This document shows, in pieces, positions 16,713 through 23,245 of a stretch of DNA of 40,101 nucleotides. The position numbers and the translations under genes are program-made. How positions within the stretch are numbered: the stretch's first letter is position 1; each line of letters begins with the position of its first letter. The stretch comes from JAMOQA01 sp964582785 (lineage in GTDB: Bacteria; Acidobacteriota; Polarisedimenticolia; J045): contig CAZOTT010000014.1 of assembly GCA_964582785.1 (NCBI GenBank), positions 1 through 40,101 of the forward strand, in the 5' to 3' direction. Below the pieces are notes generated by a model. That model saw only the letters and a list, made by a program, of their open reading frames with translations. It made no database searches and had not been told where the DNA came from.

Positions 16713-17608
16713 CGCGTGCCTCCCGGCCAGGCGGGCAGGGTGCTCACCCCGGCGCGCGGGGCGAAGAACCGGAACTCGGGGAGGGCCCGGATCGCCCCGA
16801 GGAAGGACCGGTCCGGCCGGAAGGTCAGCCGGTAGGCGGGGCAGCGGCGCAGGAGGTTCGCGAGGGAGGCGAAGAACGCCTCCTGGAAGGCGGGCAGGTC
16901 CAGGGGGCAGCCTCCCGCGGCGACGAGGGCGGGCAGCGCCCGGTCGGGGGAGAGGTGCTCGACCGTCGGCGACGGGCCGTGGGCCAGGAGAAAGACGCCC
17001 CCGGCGGGGCCCTCCCGGTCCGTGCCGTCCCAGAAGGGAGTCCCGCGAAACCGCAGGGCCAGGGGACGGCGCAGGGCGACCAGCATCTCGTCGCAGAGCA
17101 CCGGCAGCCCCGCTTCCCGGCAGAGCCGCGCGATCGTGCTCTTGCCGGCCCCGGAGGGGCCGGCGAACGCCACCGCGAACCCGTCCAGCAGGACGCCCGC
17201 CGCGTGGAGAAGGGTCGAACCGTCCCGCAGCAGCAGGCCGCCGAGGGCGACCCGGACCAGGAGGTCCAGGTGGGCGAGGGAATCGGGAATCACCGCCGTT
17301 CCCTCGCCGGCGTTCCAGTCCAGCCCGGCCGAAAACCCTTCGCCCCGGATTTCCGCCCGGGCGAGGTCCCCGCGGGAGGTGACGGGGGGGTTCGCCACGT
17401 GAACCGGGTGCCAGCCCGGCGGCCGCCGGCCCGGGTCGATCCGGACGGAGAGGGTCATGCCCGCGGGGGACGAAGGCGTCCCGCCATCGTCCCCCCCGAG
17501 GAATCCCCGGTACCGCGTCCGGGCATGGTGGACGAGGCCGCCCGCGTCTCCCTCGAGGAGGAGGGAGAGACGGCGATCGCCGATCCCGATGGCGAGGTGC
17601 GGGGTCAT
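16709..17608 (-). CDS. HPr-kinase-like ATPase (HprK-related), RiPP-cluster associated
   Basis: 299 residues. The N-terminal half is poorly conserved. The C-terminal half matches the HprK catalytic fold: LHAAGVLLDGFAVAFAG leads to the Walker A GPSGAGKST (150-158), then LPVLCDEMLVALRR with Asp173/Glu174, then GTPFWDGTDREGPAGGVFLL. The HprK signature for bifunctional phosphorylase activity is not evident. Such kinase-like proteins occur in RiPP loci. In paeninodin-type lasso peptides one phosphorylates the precursor, and uncharacterised 'HprK-related' groups occur with PqqD and nucleotidyltransferases. It overlaps the radical SAM gene by 4 bp, so both are made together. No Shine-Dalgarno precedes ATG 17608; instead a -10-like box sits 8 nt upstream. 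Confidence 0.85.
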   Translation of the reverse strand: MTPHLAIGIGDRRLSLLLEGDAGGLVHHARTRYRGFLGGDDGGTPSSPAGMTLSVRIDPGRRPPGWHPVHVANPPVTSRGDLARAEIRGEGFSAGLDWNAGEGTAVIPDSLAHLDLLVRVALGGLLLRDGSTLLHAAGVLLDGFAVAFAGPSGAGKSTIARLCREAGLPVLCDEMLVALRRPLALRFRGTPFWDGTDREGPAGGVFLLAHGPSPTVEHLSPDRALPALVAAGGCPLDLPAFQEAFFASLANLLRRCPAYRLTFRPDRSFLGAIRALPEFRFFAPRAGVSTLPAWPGGTR

Positions 17609-17616
17609 GGGCGGGT

Positions 17617-17646
17617 ATTATTCGTCATGACTGCCGGGTAATGCAA
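17617..17646 (-). promoter_or_regulatory. Candidate promoter giving a near-leaderless kinase/radical SAM mRNA
   Basis: Minus strand: TTGCAT (17641-17646), an 18-nt spacer, AATAAT (17617-17622, 5/6). The start of transcription should fall 2-4 nt before ATG 17608. It lies in an AT-richer pocket of the 71 bp between the kinase and the precursor hairpin, so the enzymes may be expressed separately from the peptide. Confidence 0.5.
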
Positions 17647-17656
17647 GGCGGGACAA

Positions 17657-17687
17657 CAGAAGGAGCGCCCGCAGGGCGCTCCTTCTG
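17657..17687 (-). terminator. Perfect 14-bp hairpin after the precursor gene
   Basis: CAGAAGGAGCGCCC, 3-nt loop GCA, then GGGCGCTCCTTCTG. It starts 21 nt after the precursor stop. Downstream on the minus strand comes TTGTCCC, only a weak U-run, so this may be a full terminator or a stabilising or attenuating structure that keeps precursor mRNA in excess over the enzyme mRNA. Confidence 0.8.
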
Positions 17688-17707
17688 CGCGCGGGCCCTC
17701 GGCCCGG

Positions 17708-17836
17708 TCAGCCGTTGGCACCGGCGCCGCAGTTGAATGCCTGCATGGTGCAGGATGCGGCGAACACGACCGGCTCGTAGGCCTCCTCCCACTCGATGGC
17801 GGGCTTCTGCCAGGCGGTGGTCTTCTTCTCCTTCAT
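17708..17836 (-). CDS. Putative RiPP precursor peptide, 42 residues
   Basis: Starts MKEKKTTAWQKPAIEW and ends SCTMQAFNCGAGANG (residues 28-42). ATG 17836 has GGGAG 6 nt upstream, and the gene begins 15 bp after the stop of the 222-residue secreted-protein gene. Residues 9-28 look like a PqqA leader: W-x-K-P-A at 9-13, then YEPVVFAAS at 20-28 against FEVTMYFAS in PqqA. The Tyr needed for PQQ is Phe here, so it is not a PQQ source. The proposed core holds Cys29 and Cys36, six residues apart, in a small-residue tail of the kind seen in thioether-bridged peptides. There is no double-Gly cleavage site before the core. With a radical SAM/SPASM, HprK-like and PqqD genes alongside, a RiPP precursor is the best reading. 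Product unknown; homologues not checked. Confidence 0.8.
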   Translation of the reverse strand: MKEKKTTAWQKPAIEWEEAYEPVVFAASCTMQAFNCGAGANG

Positions 17837-17851
17837 CGGTCGCTCCCTTGC

Positions 17852-18520
17852 TCAGCGGTTGCGGATGACGAAGCTCGTCCCGCTGCTCGAGACGAGCTTG
17901 CCGTTCTGCCAGGTTTCCACCTCCACCTTCCAGGTCCCGTAAAGATTGTGCTTCGTCACCCAGGTGCCGGAGACGGGCAGGCGGACCGTGGTGAAGGTGG
18001 CGTTCTTCTTCCTCTTGCGGCCCCGCAGGGTCCCCTTGGGCAGCATGCGGGCGACCCGGCGCAGCCGGGGCGTGCCCTGGACGGGAACCGGGACCTCCGC
18101 GATGTCCTTCCGGATTACCCGGGACCCGGGCAGGGCGGAAGGTTCCACCGGCGTGGTCCGCGTCTCGTAGACGTGCCCGTCCGGCAGCACGAAGCGGGTG
18201 ACCTGGTCGAAACCGGAAGCCAGCTGGCGCCGGTCGTAGACCGTCACCACCCAGAGGTCGTTCGTGTCGGGGCCGGAAAACGGGCCGAAGGTCAGCTCGC
18301 CGGACTTCCGCAGGCGCTTGAGCTGCTTCTTCTTCAGGTGCAGGAGCTGGCCCGGGTCCCGGTTCATGACGACGACCGCCACGATGTCGGGCCGGCGGGC
18401 GAGGTGCTTCTTCCTTTTCTTCTTCGCCCAGGAGGTGCCCGGAACGAGCAGCGCGACGGCCAGGGCGAGGATCGTCCAGGTGACCAGCCGGGAACGGAAG
18501 CGGTTCCTGTTCTTCATCAT
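17852..18520 (-). CDS. Exported basic protein, 222 residues, unknown function
   Basis: ATG 18520 is chosen because GGAG lies 6 nt upstream. An ATG at 18532 is in frame but has no ribosome-binding site. MMKNRNRFRSRLVTWTILAL starts a signal peptide that ends TSWA. The mature N-terminus is strongly basic (KKKRKKHLARRPDIVAVVV). The rest is beta-rich (FGPFSGPDTNDLWVVTVYDR, then VTRFVLPDGHVYETRT), and the last 45 residues (TVRLPVSGTWVTKHNLYGTW, KVEVETWQNGKLVSSSGTSF) look like an Ig-like or carbohydrate-binding sandwich. No cysteines are visible. The gene lies between the propeller gene and the precursor, 15 bp from the latter, so it is probably part of the same transcript. A structural or carrier role with the modified peptide is possible but unproven. 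Confidence 0.7.
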   Translation of the reverse strand: MMKNRNRFRSRLVTWTILALAVALLVPGTSWAKKKRKKHLARRPDIVAVVVMNRDPGQLLHLKKKQLKRLRKSGELTFGPFSGPDTNDLWVVTVYDRRQLASGFDQVTRFVLPDGHVYETRTTPVEPSALPGSRVIRKDIAEVPVPVQGTPRLRRVARMLPKGTLRGRKRKKNATFTTVRLPVSGTWVTKHNLYGTWKVEVETWQNGKLVSSSGTSFVIRNR

Positions 18521-18532
18521 GGCTCTCTCCAT

Positions 18533-18564
18533 GACCCCGCCCCGCGCCCGGGCGGGACGGGGTC
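18533..18564 (-). other. Intergenic inverted repeat between the propeller and 222-residue genes
   Basis: GACCCCG at 18533-18539 pairs with CGGGGTC at 18558-18564, with further G-C pairing inside. It fills the 52-bp gap and could reduce read-through or protect the upstream mRNA end. No U-run. Confidence 0.4.
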
Positions 18565-18572
18565 CGTCACGT

Positions 18573-21242
18573 TCAGTCCAGCGTCACCCAGTGGATCGAC
18601 CCGCCGGTGGTCCCGACGACGATCCCCTGGTTCGAGCCGTCGTTGTAGTCGAAGGTCGGGTCGCCGACGGTCGTTCCGGACTCGACCAGCCACGAGCGGT
18701 GGGTGGACCCGGAGTCGGTGACGTCGAGCTCGTAGAGGTAGCCGTTGCCGTCACCCACGTAGGCGTAGGTGTTCTCGGTGCCGCCCACCCAGCGGAGGAC
18801 GATCGGCACCGAGGGGCTGGTCACCGTCTTCTCCCAGTAGGAGGACGTGTCGAAGGTGGCGTTGCCGAGGAGCTTGATCCCGTGGACCTTCGTGTCGGTG
18901 GACCACACGACCCAGTGGTAGTAGGTGCTCGTCGCCGGGTCCTTGATCTGGGTGCTGACGGCGATTCCCTTGACCGCCCCGTCGCCGCCGTCGTAGGTGT
19001 CCATCAGGCGGAGCGAGGAGCCGTCGAGGACGAGGGCGTTGTAGCTGTAGATCACGCCCGAGGTGTTGCCGAACACCAGCAGGTAGTCCGAGCCGTGCCG
19101 GAAGACGATCGGCGTCGCGTCCACGCCGCCCTTGCCGGTGATCTCGGCGTAGAGGCTGAACGCGGGGCCGGAGTCCACCGACAGGACGACGAGGGAGGTC
19201 TGGCTCGTGTCGTCGTCCCGGACGGGCACGTAGACCTTGTTCGAGCGGTCGTCCAGGTAGAGGATCCGCGGGGTCGCGTTGCTGATGCCGAGCCCGTCGC
19301 TCCCGCCGTCGTAGGTGTCGTAGAGAGTGCCGAGATCGAGGCTGTAGAGAAGGACCTTGTTGTCCGTGGTCCCGCAGCGGGTGGCGACGATGACCGCGTT
19401 GTCGTCACTGTTCGAGTTGCCGTCGAAGCGGTCGAGCATGACGACCGGGCCGGCCTGGAGGATGCCCGAGTTGCAGCTGGCGTCGCCGACCACGTCGGCG
19501 GAGCCCTCCGCGGAGCTCGTCCCGTCGTCCAGGGCGTACCGGTAGAGGTAGCCGTTCTGGGCGGTGAAGAAGGCGGTGTAGTCGTTCGACCCGGTCAGGT
19601 CCCCGACCATCGGCCGGGACTGCACCGCGCCGCCCAGGAGGATCGGCGTCCAGCCGGTCCGGAGACCGTCCAGCTCGTTCATCCGGTGGAGGCGCTGGTC
19701 GTTCCCGGTGGCCACCAGGTACTGGCCGGGGACGGCGCCCACCGGGGCGAGGGTGGAGGCGGTCGTCGTGTAGGCCCACTTGTACGTGGAGGTGGCCCGG
19801 GGCATCCCCTTGCTCGTCACGCCGGAGGCGTAGTTCTTCGAGGTGTCGAAGGCGAACGCCTTGTAGTAGTACGTGTTGCCGTTGCTCACCGTGTTGTCCA
19901 CGCAGGACGTGTCGCCGGCCGAGGTGACGCAGACGACCGTGTTGCCGGTTCCGATCGTGTCCCCGACACTGTAGCTCTGGCCATCCGTGGGGGCCGCGTC
20001 GACCGCGGAGCCCTGCTTCTGCAGCACCAGCACGCCGTCGAAGTCGCTGTCGGTGGGGTTGGACCACTGGAGGGTCACCCGCAGGTCACCCGAGGTGCTC
20101 GTCACCAGGGACACGTTCGCCGGGGCCGTCTGGTCGACGGTGTCGAAGTTCCAGCAGTACCCGGTGGTGCAGGTCGCGGAGGAGTTGTTCACGTTCTCCA
20201 GGGAGTTCCCCGCCGCGTCCGTCCCGGTCACCTGCAGGACGTAGGTCTCGTCGTCCGAGAAGTCGGCGTGGGTATAGGTCACCGTCCGGTTCCCGTTGCT
20301 CCACGAGGGCGACCAGCTGCCCGGGTCCGTGCCGGAGACCACCGCCAGGGAGACCGACGAGGTGTCCATCGCCTCGTCGAAGTTGATCACCACGTCCTGG
20401 GAGAGGGACACCCCCGTCGCGTCGTCCGCGGGGGTGGTGCTCGTCACGGAGGGGCTTTCCTGGTCCGGTTCGAAGCCGAACGACTGGCCGGCGCTCGCGG
20501 CGCGGGAGTCCACGTCGCCGCCGTTCTTGTACCAGAGGCCGACGGTGCCGTAGGCGTTCTCGGTCCCGACGAGCTGGGGTTTCTCGCCGGTCGTGTCGTT
20601 CTCGGCCTCGATCTCGACGAGGGCCGTCTGGACGGCGAAGTCGAGGGCGAGCTGGACCGTCACGGTGTTCGACGACCCGTAGTAGGGGACGCCGTCCCAC
20701 TGGACGACCAGGCAGTCGTCGTTCGTCCCGTCCTCGTCCAGGTCGGCGGTGCAGGTGGTCTGCTCGTAGTACACCGTCCCGGCGCTGCTTGGGTCCAGGT
20801 CGTCGCCGTAGGCGTAGACGACGTTGTTGGGATTGCTCGTCGACGGGATCGAGAGGGTGCTGACCTCCTGGGTGTAGCCGGAGCCGAAGCTGACGTAGCC
20901 GTTCGACCCGACGTAGACCGAGGTGTAGGTGTTCCCGTACCAGGTGAAGGACTTCCCGTCGGTCATGTCGACGAGGGCGTAGCAGTCGTCTCCCGAGCAC
21001 CCCTTGGGGTACCAGGTGGTGATCGCCGTGCCGGTCGTCGAGATGTCCGGCACGTAGTCCGGGTCGTTGGTCTCCGTCTGGCACGAGTACCCGGCGCTGT
21101 CCGACTCGCTCCCGTCGCAGTCCGTGTCCGTGGCGAATGCCGGGGACCCCATCGCGACGAGGCAGGCGACGAGGACGAGCCCGAGCAGCGTCCGCACCAC
21201 CGGGCCAGGGCTTCCGAACCGCGTTTTCTTGCTGGTCATCAT
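18573..21242 (-). CDS. Large secreted multidomain protein with Ig-like, FnIII-like and propeller-like regions
   Basis: 889 residues. The signal peptide follows MMTSKKTRFGSPGPVVRTLL and ends MGSPAFA. Residues from about 30 to 250 are a Gly/Tyr/Ser-rich beta region with CysCys pairs (GCSGDDCYALVDMTDG) and TSVYVGSNGYVSFGSG, as in nidogen-like exported domains. Next is a Big_5/SbsA-type Ig domain (SPSVTSTTPADDATGVSLSQ, INFDEAMDTSSVSLAV), then an FnIII-like part (RVTLQWSNPTDSDFDGVLVL). The last 400 residues hold repeated blades: YLVATGNDQRLHRMNELDG, FTAQNGYLYRYALDDG, YVGDGNGYLYELDVTDSG and GIVVGTTGGSIHWVTLD, a PQQ/VCBS-like beta-propeller. Two start ATGs are adjacent; GGAGGAG precedes them. The DNA looks less GC-rich than its neighbours. 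Probably cell-surface or secreted and co-transcribed with PqqD and the precursor gene; role unknown. Confidence 0.85.
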   Translation of the reverse strand: MMTSKKTRFGSPGPVVRTLLGLVLVACLVAMGSPAFATDTDCDGSESDSAGYSCQTETNDPDYVPDISTTGTAITTWYPKGCSGDDCYALVDMTDGKSFTWYGNTYTSVYVGSNGYVSFGSGYTQEVSTLSIPSTSNPNNVVYAYGDDLDPSSAGTVYYEQTTCTADLDEDGTNDDCLVVQWDGVPYYGSSNTVTVQLALDFAVQTALVEIEAENDTTGEKPQLVGTENAYGTVGLWYKNGGDVDSRAASAGQSFGFEPDQESPSVTSTTPADDATGVSLSQDVVINFDEAMDTSSVSLAVVSGTDPGSWSPSWSNGNRTVTYTHADFSDDETYVLQVTGTDAAGNSLENVNNSSATCTTGYCWNFDTVDQTAPANVSLVTSTSGDLRVTLQWSNPTDSDFDGVLVLQKQGSAVDAAPTDGQSYSVGDTIGTGNTVVCVTSAGDTSCVDNTVSNGNTYYYKAFAFDTSKNYASGVTSKGMPRATSTYKWAYTTTASTLAPVGAVPGQYLVATGNDQRLHRMNELDGLRTGWTPILLGGAVQSRPMVGDLTGSNDYTAFFTAQNGYLYRYALDDGTSSAEGSADVVGDASCNSGILQAGPVVMLDRFDGNSNSDDNAVIVATRCGTTDNKVLLYSLDLGTLYDTYDGGSDGLGISNATPRILYLDDRSNKVYVPVRDDDTSQTSLVVLSVDSGPAFSLYAEITGKGGVDATPIVFRHGSDYLLVFGNTSGVIYSYNALVLDGSSLRLMDTYDGGDGAVKGIAVSTQIKDPATSTYYHWVVWSTDTKVHGIKLLGNATFDTSSYWEKTVTSPSVPIVLRWVGGTENTYAYVGDGNGYLYELDVTDSGSTHRSWLVESGTTVGDPTFDYNDGSNQGIVVGTTGGSIHWVTLD

Positions 21243-21269
21243 CGCGTCTCCTCCGAGACTCTCCGTCCC

Positions 21270-21292
21270 CCGCGGGACCGCCCGTCCCGCGG
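21270..21292 (-). other. 9-bp hairpin between pqqD-like and propeller genes
   Basis: CCGCGGGAC, 5-nt loop, GTCCCGCGG in the 56-bp gap, just before the GGAGGAG ribosome-binding site of the propeller gene. It is one of three hairpins that separate genes of this transcript; it might trim expression between pqqD and the secreted proteins. No U-run. Confidence 0.45.
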
Positions 21293-21298
21293 CATCTC

Positions 21299-21622
21299 TC
21301 AGCGGCCGCCGGGGTCCCCGCCGGCCAGAACGACGAGATCCCGGGCGAGGAGTTCCGCGAGGAAACCGCGCACCGCCGGCGCGACCTCCTCCACCGGGAC
21401 CCCGTCCTCCCGGGCCAGCTCGTCGATGATCTCCGCGACCGTGCGCCTTCCGTCGAGGCGCTCCCAGACCCGCGTGCCCGTCTCGTTGAAGCCGGCCATG
21501 CGCCCCCCCTCGTAGTGGAGGACGACGGCCCGCCCTCCCAGGACCTGCCGGGCAACGCGGGGATTCCGGCGGTACCGGCTCCCCGGTGGGACTTCCGCCG
21601 GGTTCCGCTCGTCGGACCGCAC
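21299..21622 (-). CDS. PqqD-family RiPP recognition protein
   Basis: 107 residues from GTG 21622, chosen for GGGGAGAGAGG within 10 nt upstream and because it gives the usual PqqD length. The frame is open well upstream but with low-complexity sequence. The RRE fold can be followed: RRNPRVARQVLGGRAVVLHY (beta strands), GRMAGFNETGTRVWERLDG with the conserved Asn-x-Thr-Gly-x-x-x-Trp turn, then RTVAEIIDELAREDGV and FLAELLARDLVVL. PqqD proteins bind the leader of a precursor peptide and hand it to the radical SAM enzyme. The partner here is most likely the peptide at 17708-17836. It is the first gene of the minus-strand run and is separated from the kinase and radical SAM genes by the two secreted-protein genes and the peptide. 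Confidence 0.85.
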   Translation of the reverse strand: MRSDERNPAEVPPGSRYRRNPRVARQVLGGRAVVLHYEGGRMAGFNETGTRVWERLDGRRTVAEIIDELAREDGVPVEEVAPAVRGFLAELLARDLVVLAGGDPGGR

Positions 21623-21701
21623 CAGCCTCTCTCCCCTCCGGCTCCCCCGTTCCGGACGAGCCACGGCGGCCCCGGTTCGTCCGGGACCGTTCACGCAAGC
21701 C

Positions 21702-21729
21702 AATCTAGGTCCCCCTGCCCCGGGTGCAA
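21702..21729 (-). promoter_or_regulatory. Candidate promoter of the RiPP-locus transcript
   Basis: Minus strand: TTGCAC (21724-21729), 16-nt spacer, TAGATT (21702-21707, 4/6). This would start transcription near 21695, about 73 nt before the PqqD start. A second TAGACT lies at 21775-21780. The 253-bp divergent region to the GT4 gene holds no other gene that I can support. Confidence 0.35.
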
Positions 21730-21875
21730 GCCCGCCACCGGACGACCCCGCCCCGGGGAGGCGAACCCGGGCGCAGTCTACAACAGCCGCGCCGAAGATG
21801 TCCATGGGTGTGCGGGTTGGTTCGTCCGGCGGCGCCCCCTTGCTCCCGTCCCCGGGGTCTGCCAGATTGGCCGGC

Positions 21876-23245
21876 ATGGACGGTGGCGGCCGGGCGGGAG
21901 GCGGCGAGGCGGGGGCACCGGGCCCCCCGGTGCTCCACGTGGTGACACGCCTCGTGATCGGCGGGCCGACCCGTCCGCTCCTCGCCTGGCTCGCCGGACT
22001 CGCCCGGGAGGGGTTTGCCCCGGTCCTGGCCACGGGACGGCCCGCGCCCGGCGAGGTGCCGTGGCCCCTCCCGCGGGGGTCCGTTCCCGCCTGGATCGTG
22101 CCCGGCCTCTGCCGGGAGCCGACGCCCCTGCGGGACCTGCGGGCGTTCCTCGGCCTGGTCCGGGCGGTGCGGCGCCTCCGGCCGGTGATCGTCCACACCC
22201 ACACCGCGAAGGCGGGGGTCCTCGGCCGCCTGGCCGGCCGGCTCGGCCGCCCGGCGCCGCGGGTCGTGCACACCTTTCACGGGCACTCCCTCGGCCGCGC
22301 GGCCGGCGGGCGGCTCGCCCCCCTCTGGACCCGGATCGAGCGCGCCCTGGTCCCGGTGACGGACCGGCTGCTCGCGGTCTCTCCCCGGGTGGCGGCCGAT
22401 CTCCGGGCGCGGCTCCGGCTGGGGGAGCCTCCCGCCGTCATCCCGCTGCCGGTCCCGGCGGCGGTCCCGGACCCCGCTCCCGGGGACTCGCCTCCGCGCC
22501 GGGGCCGCCCGGTCGCCCTCTTCCTCGGGCGGGGGGTCCCGGTCAAGGGCCTGGACCTGCTGGCCCGCGCCCACGCCCGGGCGGAGGCGCGCCGGCCCCG
22601 GGCCCGTTTCGCGGTCCGGGTGGTGGGNNNNNNNNNNAGATTCTGCGGAAGTACGGGGTGGAGTGGGTGGTGGTGGGCCCGGTGGAGCGCCGGGTCCGGG
22701 ACCACCTGGACCGGATCCTCCGCCGGGGGGGGATCGCCTCCCTGTGGAAGTTCGCCGCACCGGTGACCGATCCCGTGCCCGAGCTGTTCCGGGCCGACTT
22801 CCTCGTCCTGCCGTCCCGGAGCGAGGGGACCCCGGTCAGCGTGATCGAGGCCCTCGGGGCGGGACTCCCGGTCCTGGCCTCGGCCGTGGGCGGTGTGCCC
22901 GATCTCCTCGCCGGCGCCTGGCGGACGGAGGGCCCGGGCCGCTGGCGGACCGTTGCCGCCCCGCCCCGGGGATGGCTGCTGCCCCCGACCGACGAGGAAG
23001 GCTGGGCGGATGCCCTCGCCGCAGCCGCGGAGACGCCGGGGGCCGTCCCGGGGGAACCGGCCGAGCGGCGGGCCTTCGTCGCCGGAACCTTCGATCCCCG
23101 GGCCCGGGCGGCGGAACTGGCGGCCTTCTACCGGGAACTGCTGGGAGACAGTGCCCGCCCCTCCCGGGGGACGCGGCCCGGGAGGCCCGCGCCGGGATCC
23201 TTGCGCCGTCCCGCCCGCCGGGCGGCTCAGCCCCGGGAGCAGTAG
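21876..23245 (+). CDS. GT4 glycosyltransferase, interrupted by a scaffold gap
   Basis: N-terminal half (21876-22627): VLHVVTRLVIGGPTRPLLAW, then RLRPVIVHTHTAKAGVLGRL and HTFHGHSLGRA, typical of GT4 enzymes that build polysaccharides; GRGVPVKGLDLLARA opens the donor domain. Then ten Ns. The C-terminal half (22638-23245) contains ADFLVLPSRSEGTPVSVIEA with the EGxPxSxxEA donor motif and AVGGVPDLLAG. The two halves are in different frames across the gap because the N count is a placeholder. A duplicated VVG motif sits on each side of the gap, so sequence may be missing or duplicated. The stop overlaps the convergent aminotransferase gene by 19 bp. Start ATG 21876 is the best guess; no strong ribosome-binding site. 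Activity and sugar unknown. Confidence 0.75.
22628..22637. other. Scaffold gap (10 N)
   Basis: Ten unknown bases inside the GT4 gene. The true length is not known; the number probably marks an unmeasured gap. It breaks the reading frame of the gene. Confidence 1.

Noticed and set aside
17700..17740. Sigma-54 promoter (TGGCAC ... TTGA)
   Set aside because: Spacing between the two halves is 11 nt instead of about 5 and it lies within the peptide gene.
18264..21515. Long plus-strand open frame antisense to the propeller gene
   Set aside because: Reads His/Val/Gly/Arg-rich without any domain, and mirrors codon bias of the real minus-strand gene; no ribosome-binding site.
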